From contig JAOUCS010000001.1 in the NCBI GenBank assembly GCA_029859645.1, positions 32,625-96,624 of the forward strand: DNA of 64,000 bases. The letters are read 5' to 3'. The notes beneath the pieces were generated by a model. The model did no database searches and was not told the origin of the DNA. It worked only from the letters and a program-made list of their open reading frames with translations. The translations under genes and the position numbers were made by a program. Every line of letters begins with the position of its first letter. The stretch's first letter is position 1. Shown here piece after piece: positions 19,010 to 28,435 of the stretch. This DNA comes from Lysobacterales bacterium. Its GTDB lineage: Bacteria > Pseudomonadota > Gammaproteobacteria > Xanthomonadales > SZUA-36.

Positions 19010-19559
19010 CGTGTAGAAGTATTGGAACTCCGCACTGGTGGACTGCAGATCCTCCTTGGCCTTTCCAACTCCGTCCGATTCCTCAGTACTCTGCCTCTGG
19101 GCTTCGGTCGCGGGACTTCTACTCCCGCCTTATTTCTCGACGTCTTTCGGTCTTCCGATTCCACAGGGTTGCGCCCGTTTCCTCGTCGGTTTCCAGAACT
19201 TGCGTTCCTTTCACCTCTCGGCTCTTCCGGCTCGCGCCTTCCAAGCTCTGGACTTTCCGCTGCCGAAGCTGCTTCTTGTCCGTGATCGTCCGAAGCGTGA
19301 ACTTCTCCGATCTTTTTCGACCTTCTTCAGCGCTAACTGGTTCCAGTCTGTCGACCTGCTGAGGCTTGCACCTCCTGGCGTCTATCTCAAGGGATCGCGT
19401 CTCCCTTTCGAGTCACCCTTCTTTGGTACGACCGACTTTTGCAGAGCCCGGTCTGGGTGACGTGCTCAGTACCATGTGAGCACTTTAGCCGTCTTCCGTA
19501 ACCCTCCTTAATGCCTTCCGGCGGGTCGGCCGTCCGGCCGGTGGGTTTCGTCTAACGGG
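18979..19559 (-). ncRNA. Candidate structured noncoding RNA, about 580 nt
   Basis: The interval lies between a near-consensus sigma-70 promoter and a strong intrinsic terminator on the minus strand. No frame has a start codon with a ribosome binding site and a protein-like sequence. The transcript strand is purine-rich and full of short hairpins. Examples are a perfect 7-bp stem at 19462-19468/19477-19483, a GC-rich hairpin near 19520-19540, and a long-range pairing TTGGAA/TTCCAA at 19022-19027/19063-19068. Many loops are GAAA- or GNRA-like. I cannot match it to RNase P RNA, tmRNA, 6S RNA or SRP RNA. A decayed basic-protein gene is the main alternative. Confidence 0.6.
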
Positions 19560-19565
19560 GTATTA

Positions 19566-19594
19566 AAATTACTCCTCGAAGATCGGCCTGTCAA
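19566..19594 (-). promoter_or_regulatory. Sigma-70 promoter of the candidate ncRNA
   Basis: Minus-strand TTGACA (19589-19594), a 17-bp spacer, and TAATTT (19566-19571). Predicted transcription start is near 19559. The -35 is a perfect match and the spacing is optimal. Confidence 0.7.
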
Positions 19595-19599
19595 TACAG

Positions 19600-19761
19600 T
19601 TCGATGACAGCTTAGGAGTCAAAATTCAAGACTTGCCTCATGTCCGATTGCCAAGTTACTGAATTATTACAAGTCGCAAAAATTTCCCAATTTCTGCGTT
19701 TGCGACGAACCGAATTTTACGGTTAAAAAATGATCACACCGGAAATCAAAGAGCAGATACT
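19600..19761 (+). other. Intergenic stretch without a recognised gene
   Basis: AT-rich sequence between the ncRNA promoter and mltF. It presumably contains the mltF promoter, but I see no convincing -35/-10 pair and no ORF. Confidence 0.5.
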
Positions 19762-21333
19762 ATGACTCTCATGCTGAAAAAATCTTTCCTGATGTTCCTG
19801 TTGCTGGCCCTCGCAGCCTGCGGAAAAGCTCAGTCCGAGTCAGCGGAATCTGCACCTGTTTCCAACCAGCGAGAATCTGTCGAACCGGTTGAGCAAGCCG
19901 CCGAAAACCATCAGGCCCTGGCCAGAAAGCAGGCGCCCAGGATGACGCTCGACCAGATCCAGGAAGACCTGGATATTCCCGGGCTGTCGCGACCCTGGAC
20001 CGGTGACCTCGATGGTATGGTGGAGAGGAGGCTGGTCAGAGTGCTCACCGTCTACGGCCTGGGCAGGTATTACGTGGATAACGGGCAGGAAAAGGGAATG
20101 ACCTTTGAGCTGATGAAAATGTTCGAGGGTGAGCTGAACAAGCGATTCGGCAATAAGGCTCTGCCGATCCACCTGGTATTTATCCCGGTCGCCCGTGACG
20201 AACTGATCAGGGGCCTGGTTGAGGGCCGGGGCGACATTGCTGCAGCTGGATTGACGATTACTTCTGATCGGCAGGAATTGATCGAGTTTTCAGATCCGAT
20301 GACAAGGACACTGTCGGAGGTTCTCGTCACGGGCCCGTCCGCGCCCGAGGTCAACCGGCTTGAAGACCTGGCCGGCAGGGACGTTTATCTGCGGGCATCC
20401 AGCAGCTACCGGTCCAGCCTGGAAGACATTAATCGCCGGTTTCGCGAGCAGGGGCTGGAAGAAATCGTCATTCAGTACATATCTGAACACCTGGAAGACG
20501 AGGATTTGTTGGAAATGGTAAACAGTGGATCGCTGGAATGGGCGGTAGTGGATGATTACAAAGCCGATGTCTGGGCGAGTGTTTTTGAAAATCTGATCGT
20601 GCGCAAGGATATCGAGTTTCGCAAGGGTGGACAGCTGGGGTTTGCCCTGCGCAAAGACAGCCCTGAATTGAGGGAGTTCGTCAACGGCTTCGTCAAGGGG
20701 CATCGCCAGGGTACGCTGAAGGGCAATATCCTGATCAAGCGATATGTCGATAACTTCGATTGGTCAAAGAACATCCTGGGCGCTGCCGATTACGAAAGAT
20801 TCCTGGAGGTTGTGAATATTTTTGAGAAGTACGGTAATCAATATGGGATTGATTACCTGATTGTCACTGCACAGGGCTACCAGGAGTCCCAGCTGAAGCA
20901 ATCCGCCAGGAGCAAGGCCGGGGCGGTCGGTATCATGCAGTTGTTACCCAGCACGGCGGCGGATCCAAATGTAGGAATCAGCGATATTTCCACGGTTGAA
21001 GCAAATATTCATGCGGGTATCCGATACCTTGATTTCCTGCGAAACCGATATTTCAGCGACTTGTGGACGGACGAACTCAACCAGACACTGTTCGCCCTGG
21101 CGGCCTATAATGCGGGTCCGGCTCGCGTCGCCAGGCTGCGACAAAAAGCAGCCGCGCAGGGTTACGACCCGAACAAGTGGTTTGACCATGTGGAAGTGAT
21201 AGCGGCAAAAGAAATCGGGCGGGAAACGGTCCAGTATGTCGCAAATATCCTGAAATACTATGTGGTTTACCGCCTGAGTATTGTTCGCACGCTGCAGAGG
21301 CGTGAAGAGCGAGAGCAACAAGCAATCCATTAA
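19762..21333 (+). CDS. mltF: Membrane-bound lytic murein transglycosylase F
   Basis: 523 residues. An N-terminal lipobox (LALAAC) anchors it in the outer membrane. Residues about 65-310 form a SBP_bac_3-type domain (regulatory, peptidoglycan-peptide sensing in MltF), including AAGLTITSDRQELIEFSDPM. From about 350 it has an SLT domain with catalytic Glu in YQESQLKQSARSKAGAVGIM, then LPSTA and ALAAYNAGPARV. It cleaves peptidoglycan glycan strands to 1,6-anhydro products. The start is the first ATG; a second ATG nine bases on is possible. Confidence 0.94.
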   Translation: MTLMLKKSFLMFLLLALAACGKAQSESAESAPVSNQRESVEPVEQAAENHQALARKQAPRMTLDQIQEDLDIPGLSRPWTGDLDGMVERRLVRVLTVYGLGRYYVDNGQEKGMTFELMKMFEGELNKRFGNKALPIHLVFIPVARDELIRGLVEGRGDIAAAGLTITSDRQELIEFSDPMTRTLSEVLVTGPSAPEVNRLEDLAGRDVYLRASSSYRSSLEDINRRFREQGLEEIVIQYISEHLEDEDLLEMVNSGSLEWAVVDDYKADVWASVFENLIVRKDIEFRKGGQLGFALRKDSPELREFVNGFVKGHRQGTLKGNILIKRYVDNFDWSKNILGAADYERFLEVVNIFEKYGNQYGIDYLIVTAQGYQESQLKQSARSKAGAVGIMQLLPSTAADPNVGISDISTVEANIHAGIRYLDFLRNRYFSDLWTDELNQTLFALAAYNAGPARVARLRQKAAAQGYDPNKWFDHVEVIAAKEIGRETVQYVANILKYYVVYRLSIVRTLQRREEREQQAIH

Positions 21334-21368
21334 ATGTATTCAACTACTGACCTATCGAGGTAAAAACC

Positions 21369-21770
21369 ATGTCCGAAATGGCATTTGAAGTCACCCTGAA
21401 CGCCCCCTATGCGGAAGCCGTGGATCAGGTGATCGAAGCACTGAAGCAGGAAGGCTTCGGCGTGCTGACCCGGATTGATGTGCACGATACGCTGAAGGAG
21501 AAGCTGGGCGTCGAGTTTCGCAACTACAGCATTCTTGGGGCCTGTAACCCACCCCTGGCACACAAGGCGCTGAGCCACCGTCCCGACGCGGGCCTGATGC
21601 TGCCATGCAATGTCATTGTTGAGGAAGTTGAGGACGGGACGCTGGTGCGGATCGTCGATCCGGCAGCGATGATGCAGGCCGGCGGCCTTGCCGGGGACCC
21701 GGCAATGGAAGAGGTCGGTGGCGAAGCGGGCAGTCGTTTGCAGCGCGTTGCCCGGTCGCTGTCCGGCTGA
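21369..21770 (+). CDS. DUF302 domain protein
   Basis: 133 residues covering one DUF302 domain: an amphipathic helix with AVDQVIEALKQEGFGVLTRIDVH, then YSILGACNPPLAHKAL with the conserved cysteine, then LPCNVIVEE. The family is widespread, often near redox or transport genes, and its function is unknown. Well-placed ribosome binding site (GAGGTAAAAACC). Confidence 0.88.
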   Translation: MSEMAFEVTLNAPYAEAVDQVIEALKQEGFGVLTRIDVHDTLKEKLGVEFRNYSILGACNPPLAHKALSHRPDAGLMLPCNVIVEEVEDGTLVRIVDPAAMMQAGGLAGDPAMEEVGGEAGSRLQRVARSLSG

Positions 21771-21846
21771 GCAAAGCCCTCATTCGCCTTGACGAACCGG
21801 CATTCAGGGTCAAAGATAAAAAACAATCCACTCCGGGAATCTTTTC

Positions 21847-22110
21847 ATGACCTGTAATTCAAATGCCGGGCTGCTGCTGCGCGTTGCCGGCTTGAGCCTG
21901 TTCGTCCTCTTGTTGCCTGCGATTGCGCTGGCCGCGGGCGTTGGAGGTTCGATGCTGTCGATCGGTTCGGCGGCCGGTGTTGCCGTGATGGGAACGGCTC
22001 GTGGCGTCTATACGTTCTTCGGCCATCTCAAGTGGTCATGGGCCATCCTGCTGGGCTATCTCGCCAGCATCGGGACTCATTTCATGGTCAATGCTTCGCT
22101 GTTCACCTGA
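21847..22110 (+). CDS. Small predicted membrane protein
   Basis: 87 residues with a signal-anchor helix (LSLFVLLLPAIALAAG) and a second hydrophobic, glycine/alanine-rich stretch ending in WAILLGYLASIGTHFMV. I do not recognise the family. Its stop codon TGA overlaps the ATG of the APC permease (TGATG), so the two proteins are cotranslated and might act together. Confidence 0.65.
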   Translation: MTCNSNAGLLLRVAGLSLFVLLLPAIALAAGVGGSMLSIGSAAGVAVMGTARGVYTFFGHLKWSWAILLGYLASIGTHFMVNASLFT

Positions 22111-23408
22111 TGATTAACTCAAAAGAACAACGGGACGCGGGTCTCAAGAAAGAGATTGGTCAGCTGGGCTTCGGCGCCATTGCGCTGAATGGGACCATTG
22201 GCGCAGGGATTTTCGCTTTGCCGGCGATTGCGCTGGAACGGGCCGGGCTTCTCAGCCCCTGGATATACGTGGCCTGTGGCGTGCTGATCATGGCGATCGT
22301 ATTCGTATTCGCCCGTGTGGCGAGTTATTTTTCCGACACCGGCGGGCCGGTGACGTATGCAACACGAGCTTTCGGGCCTTTCGTCGGCTTCCAGGCCGGT
22401 TGGTTGCTGACATTGTCTCGCGCCGCTGCTTTTGCTGCCAACGCTCACCTTATGGTCACCTATGCGGGCTGGTTCTGGGCACCGCTGGCGGATGGAACGG
22501 CGCACCTGGTTGCCGTGGCCCTGGTCTGCGTGGCGCTTACAGCCATCAATATCATCGGCATCAAGCAGGGCATGATGGCAATCTTTGCTCTTACCGTGCT
22601 CAAGCTGTTACCGCTGGTGCTGCTCGTCTTCCTCGGCATCAGCCAGACCAACCCGGAGATTTTTGCCGCCGCTGAAATCCCGTCGCTTGGTTCCATGGGT
22701 GAAACGATGCTGATCGTTTTTTATGCCTTCGTCGGCTTCGAAAGCGCCGTGATACCGGCCGGAGAGGCCCGCAACGCCAAGCGGGATATTCCGTTGGCCC
22801 TGGTGCGCACCATCCTGGCAATCACCGTGTTCTATTTCCTGATCCAGATTGTCACCATTTCAGTTGCTCCGGATGTAGCCGGCAGCAAAACGCCGCTGGC
22901 TGATGTGGCGATGATCCTGATGGGGTCGATTGGTGCAGGAATCCTGACCATGGGCGCGGTATTTTCCATCACGGGCAACCTCACATCGAGCATGTTGTCG
23001 GCGCCCAGGATGCTTTACGCCATGGGTCAGCTGGGCAGTCTTCCCGGCTGGTTCGGGCAGGTTCATCCGCGTTTTCACACACCATCCAACGCCATCCTTT
23101 TCTATGCAGCCTTCTCACTGGTGCTCGCATTGAGTGGTGGCTTTGTATTCCTGGCCGTGATCAGCACCATCGTGCGCCTGATGGTTTACGTGATGTGTAT
23201 TGCGACACTGCCGGTACTGCACCGCAAGCTGGGCGAATACGAGGGGCAGTTCAGGCTCTATGGCGGGATGTTGGTTCCTTTCGTCGCACTGGTCATCAGT
23301 ATCTGGTTAATGACCCATGCTTCGCTCAAGTCATGGCTCACGACAGGCGCTTTTTTGTTGGTCGGCGGGGTACTGTATCTGTTAACCCGGCGCACCGGCC
23401 GGGATTGA
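22110..23408 (+). CDS. APC family amino-acid permease
   Basis: About 432 residues with 12 hydrophobic helices. The first helix has GTIGAGIFALPAIAL, the APC substrate-binding loop, and a later helix has YAFVGFESAVIPAGEARN. Imports or exchanges amino acids or amines across the inner membrane; the substrate cannot be told. I start it at the ATG overlapping the upstream stop. The longer frame to 22032 reads the small gene out of phase. Confidence 0.9.
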   Translation: MINSKEQRDAGLKKEIGQLGFGAIALNGTIGAGIFALPAIALERAGLLSPWIYVACGVLIMAIVFVFARVASYFSDTGGPVTYATRAFGPFVGFQAGWLLTLSRAAAFAANAHLMVTYAGWFWAPLADGTAHLVAVALVCVALTAINIIGIKQGMMAIFALTVLKLLPLVLLVFLGISQTNPEIFAAAEIPSLGSMGETMLIVFYAFVGFESAVIPAGEARNAKRDIPLALVRTILAITVFYFLIQIVTISVAPDVAGSKTPLADVAMILMGSIGAGILTMGAVFSITGNLTSSMLSAPRMLYAMGQLGSLPGWFGQVHPRFHTPSNAILFYAAFSLVLALSGGFVFLAVISTIVRLMVYVMCIATLPVLHRKLGEYEGQFRLYGGMLVPFVALVISIWLMTHASLKSWLTTGAFLLVGGVLYLLTRRTGRD

Positions 23409-23422
23409 CGGCACTACAGGCC

Positions 23423-26400
23423 CTAATCGAGCTCAGCCAGCGGCCGGTAGGGAATGCGGTAAAACTTCGTGTACAGCACCGGCACGATGATCAGGGTCAA
23501 TACCGTGGCAAATCCCAGCCCGAACATGATCGTGACCGCCATGCTCTCGAAAAAGGCGTCTCCGAGTAACGGCAGCATGCCGAGGATCGTAGTAATCGCA
23601 GCCATCGACACGGGTCGCACACGGCTGATGCCTGAATCGAACACCGCCTGGTAGGGCTCTTTGCCCGATTTCATCTCGGTGTTGATCTGATCCAGCAGCA
23701 CGATACCGTTTTTGAGAAGCATGCCCGACAGGCTGAGCAGTCCAAGCAAGGCCATGAAACCGAACGGTTTGTTCATCAGCAACAGTCCCGTTGTGACACC
23801 GATGATGGCCAGTGGAACGGTGGCCCAGATCACCAGCGGCGCCCGCACGGCATTGAACAAAAGCACTGTAATCACGAACATCGCCAGATAGCCCATTGGC
23901 AGCGACATGAAAACAGCTTCCTGGGCATCTCTCGACGTTTCGTACTCGCCGCCCCATTCAAGGCTGTAACCTTCAGGAAGCTCGATGGCCTCGATTTGCG
24001 GGCGAATCCGGGCAAACAGGTCGTTGGCTGTCTCGGTGCCGAAAGCGTCCGGATCGGTCAACACGGAAAGAGTCCGTTTGCGGTCACGCCGCTGGATCAG
24101 TGCGTCTTCCCACTCGGTACGGAATTCATCAACGACTTCGACAATCTGAACGTATCGCTGAAACGAAGTACTCCATAGCTGCACATCATGGATGGAATCT
24201 ATGCTCAGCCTTTCTTCATCGGGTAGCCGGACCATGATCGGCATCAGGTTGGTGCCTTCGCGGTAAAGTCCTACGCGTAATCCTGAAAAACTCATCAACA
24301 GGGAATTATCGAGATCCCGCTTGTTGATACCCAGGCGTCTCGCGTTGGCCTCGTTCAGCTGCGGCCGCAGCATCTTGCTGCGCTCACGCCAGTCATCGCG
24401 GACGCCGGTTGCTCCCGGGTCGTCATGCATAATGGCCTTGGCCTTCACGGCGAGTTGCCTCAGGATGGTGGGATCCGGGCCGATAAACCGCGCCTCGATC
24501 TTGGCGGCTGGCGAGGGCCCGATATCCAGCCGCTTGAACTTCACGTCCGCTTCCGGGTAGTTCAGTTCAAGGAAATCGTCCACTTCTTCCATCAGCACAG
24601 GCAGGTCTTCCGCGTTTTTTGCCCTGAACATCAGCTGTGCGTAACTGGAATAGGCGGCTTCAGGCGCATAAGTCAGCATGAATCGGGGCATTCCGCCGCC
24701 GATCACAGCGTGGGCAAAGGCATAACGCGGGTCGTCTCCGAGGGCTTGCTGAATTTCGACAACATACTCGTCGGTCGCCCGGATATCAGTGCCCTCGGGA
24801 AGCCAGAGATCCACCAGGAAAATAGGTGTGGTCGATGGTGGGAAAAAGGCCTGCTGCACCTGGCCAAAACCGGCTACAGCTGCAAACAGCATCAGCACCA
24901 TTGCGAGCACCGTCAAGGCGCGATGCCGCATACAAAAATCGAGTAATACCCGGTAAATCGTAAACAGAATGCCCTGGTAGGGTTCGCCAGGCTGCTCGCC
25001 GGTTGCCGCCGCGTCACGGATGTCTTCTCTGAAAAACAGTGAGCAGAAAAACGGTGTCAGGGTGATCGCGGTGAACCAGCTCAAAAACAACGAATACATC
25101 AGCACCCAGAACAATGAACCGACAAATTCACCGGTAGAGTCCGGCGAGAGGCCGATCGGCGCAAACGCCAGGATGGCAATCACGGTAGCTCCCAGCAGTG
25201 GCCACATGGTCTGTTTGACAATCGCGTTGGCCGCCTCCAACCGGGTAAGGCCGCGCTTGAGACCAATCAATACGCCTTCCGTGACGACGATGGCGTTGTC
25301 CACCAGCATGCCCAGGGCAATGATCAGGGCGCCCAGCGAGATACGTTGCAATTCCAGCCCGTGGTTTTGCATCAGGATAAAAGTGCCGCTACACGTCAGG
25401 AACAGGATTAGACCGATCAGAATTCCGCTGCGAAAACCCATGAAGAACAGCAACACGACAATCACGATCGCGACCGCTGCAACCAGGTTAAACAGGAATG
25501 AGGAAACCGATTTCTCGACCTCCCGTGGCTGGTTGTAGATGCCGTGCATTTCCATGCCGACTGGCGTGATACGTTGCAGGGAGAGGAGCTTTGCTTCCAC
25601 CGCCCTGCCGATGTCGACGACGTTTACGCCGTCGGTAAATGCCACCCCGACCACCAGTGCCTGCTTACCGCCAAACCGCATGATTCGGTCCGGGACCTCG
25701 GCATAACCCTGGAAGACGTCTGCCACGTCTCCAAGATAAATCAGTTGCTGCGAAGCCGGCTCACTGATCAGCAACTGTTCCAGTTGTTCAACATCGGTGA
25801 ACTCGCCGGTTGGATTGATGCGGACGGACTCGGATCCGGCGCGAATTTCCCCGGCATTGGATACGACATTCTGGGTTTCCAGCAGGGAATAAATGCGCTG
25901 GATTGAAATTCCAAGCGCTGCCAGCCTGGCCTGCGAAATTTCGACGAACACCTGCCTTTCCCGGTTTCCGGATACGTCGACCCTGGCCACACCGTCCACC
26001 AGCACCAGTTCCCGGCGGATATAATCGACATAATCTTCCAGTTCACCATAGCTGTAGCCCGGTCCGGTAACGGCGAACATCAGTCCGAACACGTCGCCAA
26101 AATCGTCCAGGATCAGGGGTTCGCTGGTTCCGGGTGGCAATTCTCCCCGAATCACCATGTCTCGTACCCGGCGGCGCAGGTTATCCCACTCCTGCTCGAG
26201 CTCCGCGCCGCCATAAGTCCTCTCAATCTGTGGGGTGATTTGTGAAAGCCCGGCACTCGAGGTCGATCTGACCTTGTCCAGGGAAGCCATCTGCTGCAGC
26301 GCCTGCTCAACCGGGTAAGTGACCTCTTCTTCCACCTGCTGTGCCGAAGCACCCGGGTAGCCGACAATGATTTTTGCTTCCTTGATCGTGAAAGGCGGGT

Positions 26401-26509
26401 CTTCCAGTTGTCCCAGCGAGAAAAAAGCCGTCATGCCGCCCACACCGAAAATCAGCACCAGCATCCAGCTGATGACTTTCTTTTCAATGGCGAACTGCGA
26501 AGGGAGCAT
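23423..26509 (-). CDS. RND efflux transporter, inner-membrane pump
   Basis: 1028-residue AcrB-type RND permease, the expected size, with two large periplasmic loops after TM1 and TM7. Visible features are PFTIKEAKIIVGYPGASAQQ at the start of the first loop, GMLVDNAIVVTEGVLIGLKR (motif with the paired Asp/Asn) in TM4, and GLLSLSGMLLKNGIVLLDQI near the end. It is a drug/HAE1-like pump rather than a metal pump. It overlaps the adaptor gene as TGATG. Confidence 0.93.
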   Translation of the reverse strand: MLPSQFAIEKKVISWMLVLIFGVGGMTAFFSLGQLEDPPFTIKEAKIIVGYPGASAQQVEEEVTYPVEQALQQMASLDKVRSTSSAGLSQITPQIERTYGGAELEQEWDNLRRRVRDMVIRGELPPGTSEPLILDDFGDVFGLMFAVTGPGYSYGELEDYVDYIRRELVLVDGVARVDVSGNRERQVFVEISQARLAALGISIQRIYSLLETQNVVSNAGEIRAGSESVRINPTGEFTDVEQLEQLLISEPASQQLIYLGDVADVFQGYAEVPDRIMRFGGKQALVVGVAFTDGVNVVDIGRAVEAKLLSLQRITPVGMEMHGIYNQPREVEKSVSSFLFNLVAAVAIVIVVLLFFMGFRSGILIGLILFLTCSGTFILMQNHGLELQRISLGALIIALGMLVDNAIVVTEGVLIGLKRGLTRLEAANAIVKQTMWPLLGATVIAILAFAPIGLSPDSTGEFVGSLFWVLMYSLFLSWFTAITLTPFFCSLFFREDIRDAAATGEQPGEPYQGILFTIYRVLLDFCMRHRALTVLAMVLMLFAAVAGFGQVQQAFFPPSTTPIFLVDLWLPEGTDIRATDEYVVEIQQALGDDPRYAFAHAVIGGGMPRFMLTYAPEAAYSSYAQLMFRAKNAEDLPVLMEEVDDFLELNYPEADVKFKRLDIGPSPAAKIEARFIGPDPTILRQLAVKAKAIMHDDPGATGVRDDWRERSKMLRPQLNEANARRLGINKRDLDNSLLMSFSGLRVGLYREGTNLMPIMVRLPDEERLSIDSIHDVQLWSTSFQRYVQIVEVVDEFRTEWEDALIQRRDRKRTLSVLTDPDAFGTETANDLFARIRPQIEAIELPEGYSLEWGGEYETSRDAQEAVFMSLPMGYLAMFVITVLLFNAVRAPLVIWATVPLAIIGVTTGLLLMNKPFGFMALLGLLSLSGMLLKNGIVLLDQINTEMKSGKEPYQAVFDSGISRVRPVSMAAITTILGMLPLLGDAFFESMAVTIMFGLGFATVLTLIIVPVLYTKFYRIPYRPLAELD

Positions 26510-27609
26510 CAGAGGCCCTGTTCACGCTGCATCGGGCGCACCCACATGCCTTCCTCTACTGCATTCACACCGGCGGCAATGATTAATTCCCCTTCTTCAA
26601 GCCCATCCCGTATCGCTATCTGACTGCCGGTCAGTTGTCCGACGACTACATCGCGCCGGGACGCCCGCATGGTCACAGGATCGACCACCCACACCTGCTT
26701 GAATTCCGAATCCAGGGGTTCTTCCTCGGCGCTGAAAACGGCTTCGATGGGCACCAGGGTCATGTGAGCCGCCTCCTCCTCGAACAACCGTGACAGATCG
26801 GCAATCACCGTCGCGCTCATGCCCGGCAGCACATTCAGGTCGTCGGGTACGGGCAGGGAAAAAGTCACTTTGTAAGTCAGGGTGGCGACGTCCGCCTCGG
26901 TTTCATGTTCCTTGTAGTGCGCGGTGAAAGTCCGGTCGGCGTCAGATCCGAACCGTACCTGGACGGGTTGGGGGTCGCGGTTGGACTGGGTCCTTTCAAC
27001 CCGCGCAATGATGGATTCGGGGACATCGACCGACACGTCGATCATCTTGATGGTCTGGATGATCAGCACCACTTGGCCCGGAGCGACCGATTCGTAATTT
27101 TCAGCCAGGCGTCGTGCGACCACCCCGTCGAAGGGAGCGAACAGCTGAGTGTAGTCCAGGTTGTTCTGTGCGCGTTCCAGGTGGGATTCAGCCACTTTCA
27201 TCACCGCCAGTCTCTGGTCGTAATCTGCCTGGGAAATCAGTTGGCGGCCGATCAGTTCGGCAGAGCGCTTGAACTGGGCGACGGTCAGGTCATACTCGGC
27301 GCGGGCCTTGTTCAGTGCAGCCCGGTAATCTGATGGATCCAGGCGTGCCAGCAAATCGCCCTGCCTGACTTCGATACCCCGGTTGGCCGGAAATTCGATC
27401 AACTCGCCACCCACCCGGAAAGCGAGATCAGCCACGTCGGAGGCGCGTACCTCACCGGGGAACGACCGGATCAACAATGCATCCGGGCCCTCGACCGTGA
27501 AGAGCTTGGCGGGTCTCGCTACTTCAGGTGGCGGCGGAGGTTCCGGCCGGGAACAGGCGGTGGCCAGGATCAGGGGGGTTACAACCAGCAAAGCAAAAAA
27601 AGGGTTCAC
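26509..27609 (-). CDS. RND efflux periplasmic adaptor lipoprotein
   Basis: 366-residue membrane-fusion protein with a lipobox (ILATAC). Lipoyl half-motifs appear as IEVRQGDLLARLDPSDY and YTQLFAPFDGVVARRLAENY, with an alpha-hairpin between them and beta-barrel domains after. It couples the RND pump to an outer-membrane channel; no TolC gene is visible in the window, so an unlinked one is likely. Confidence 0.92.
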   Translation of the reverse strand: MNPFFALLVVTPLILATACSRPEPPPPPEVARPAKLFTVEGPDALLIRSFPGEVRASDVADLAFRVGGELIEFPANRGIEVRQGDLLARLDPSDYRAALNKARAEYDLTVAQFKRSAELIGRQLISQADYDQRLAVMKVAESHLERAQNNLDYTQLFAPFDGVVARRLAENYESVAPGQVVLIIQTIKMIDVSVDVPESIIARVERTQSNRDPQPVQVRFGSDADRTFTAHYKEHETEADVATLTYKVTFSLPVPDDLNVLPGMSATVIADLSRLFEEEAAHMTLVPIEAVFSAEEEPLDSEFKQVWVVDPVTMRASRRDVVVGQLTGSQIAIRDGLEEGELIIAAGVNAVEEGMWVRPMQREQGL

Positions 27610-27661
27610 GAAACAGGTCCTCCTACGTGAGGCCTATCTTACACGGGAGTCCAATGCCGGT

Positions 27662-28429
27662 TTACAGACTCAGAACAATTTTCTGATAGAGTCCGCCGAA
27701 ATAGAATTCGGAGTCGAGTTGCTCCGGTTTGACACTTTCAGGGAAGAAAGCCGGTAACTCTTCGCGCCAGAGGTCCATCGCAAACGGCTCAAGCCAGGTC
27801 AGGATGGGTTTCATCACGTAGCGCATCGGATTGCTGCGTTTCGGGCCATGGTAATCGACGAAGATCACCTTGCCGCCCGGGCGGGTGACGCGGATGGCTT
27901 CCTCGACGGTTTTACGGCGGGCATATTCGGGTTGTTCGTGCAGCAGGAAAAACACTACGGTCTCATCGAAACTGTCATCCGGGAATGCCATAGCGGTGGA
28001 GTCCTGCAGATGAGCTGCGACGTTTTGATGGCGTTCCAGTTTCTTCCTGACGTTATCGATCTGGATCGGGGCGACATCCAGTACGTCCAGTTTTGAACCG
28101 GTTTTTGACAAATGGTCAGCAACACGGTTGGAGAAATCTCCATAAACACAGGCGACCTGCAGCACCCGGCTGTTGGATTCAACAGTCATTTCGTCGAGTA
28201 CGGCAGCTGTGAGGCGTTTCATATTTCCCCACAGGATCAGGTTGACAACCCATTCACGTTCAAAGAAGTAGAATGACTTCGGGTGCAGGTAGGCCCACCA
28301 GTACGTGTCCTGCAAGTATTCAGGTATTTCCGGCACTGGATTAACGGCCACAGGGCTTGGTTCAGTCGCAGAAAATCCTTCTACGCTGTAATCAAAATTT
28401 TCAGCTACTGCTCTCGAATCGTCGTTCAT
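27662..28429 (-). CDS. rquA: Rhodoquinone biosynthesis methyltransferase-like enzyme RquA
   Basis: 255 residues of class I SAM-dependent fold. The family-specific block YWWAYLHPKSFYFFERE, then VNLILWGNMKRL, then VLQVACVYGDF, and FFLLHEQPEYARR with GGKVIFVDYHGP, match RquA rather than UbiE/UbiG or MenG. RquA converts ubiquinone to rhodoquinone (an amino replaces a methoxy group) at the membrane. It is the last gene after frdABCD, 6 nt from frdD. Rhodoquinone is the low-potential quinone for fumarate reduction, so the placement makes direct sense. Confidence 0.88.
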   Translation of the reverse strand: MNDDSRAVAENFDYSVEGFSATEPSPVAVNPVPEIPEYLQDTYWWAYLHPKSFYFFEREWVVNLILWGNMKRLTAAVLDEMTVESNSRVLQVACVYGDFSNRVADHLSKTGSKLDVLDVAPIQIDNVRKKLERHQNVAAHLQDSTAMAFPDDSFDETVVFFLLHEQPEYARRKTVEEAIRVTRPGGKVIFVDYHGPKRSNPMRYVMKPILTWLEPFAMDLWREELPAFFPESVKPEQLDSEFYFGGLYQKIVLSL

Positions 28430-28435
28430 CGCTGC

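Noticed and set aside
19038..19460. Plus-strand open frame of 140 residues opposite the candidate ncRNA.
   Set aside because: It has a serine/leucine/proline-rich composition explained by the pyrimidine-rich strand, no ribosome binding site and no recognisable domain.
18979..19559. GGAAAGTCC in the candidate ncRNA resembles a conserved RNase P RNA element.
   Set aside because: It lies about 300 nt from the predicted start, whereas in RNase P RNA it is near the 5' end, and the partner elements and the downstream conserved region are missing.
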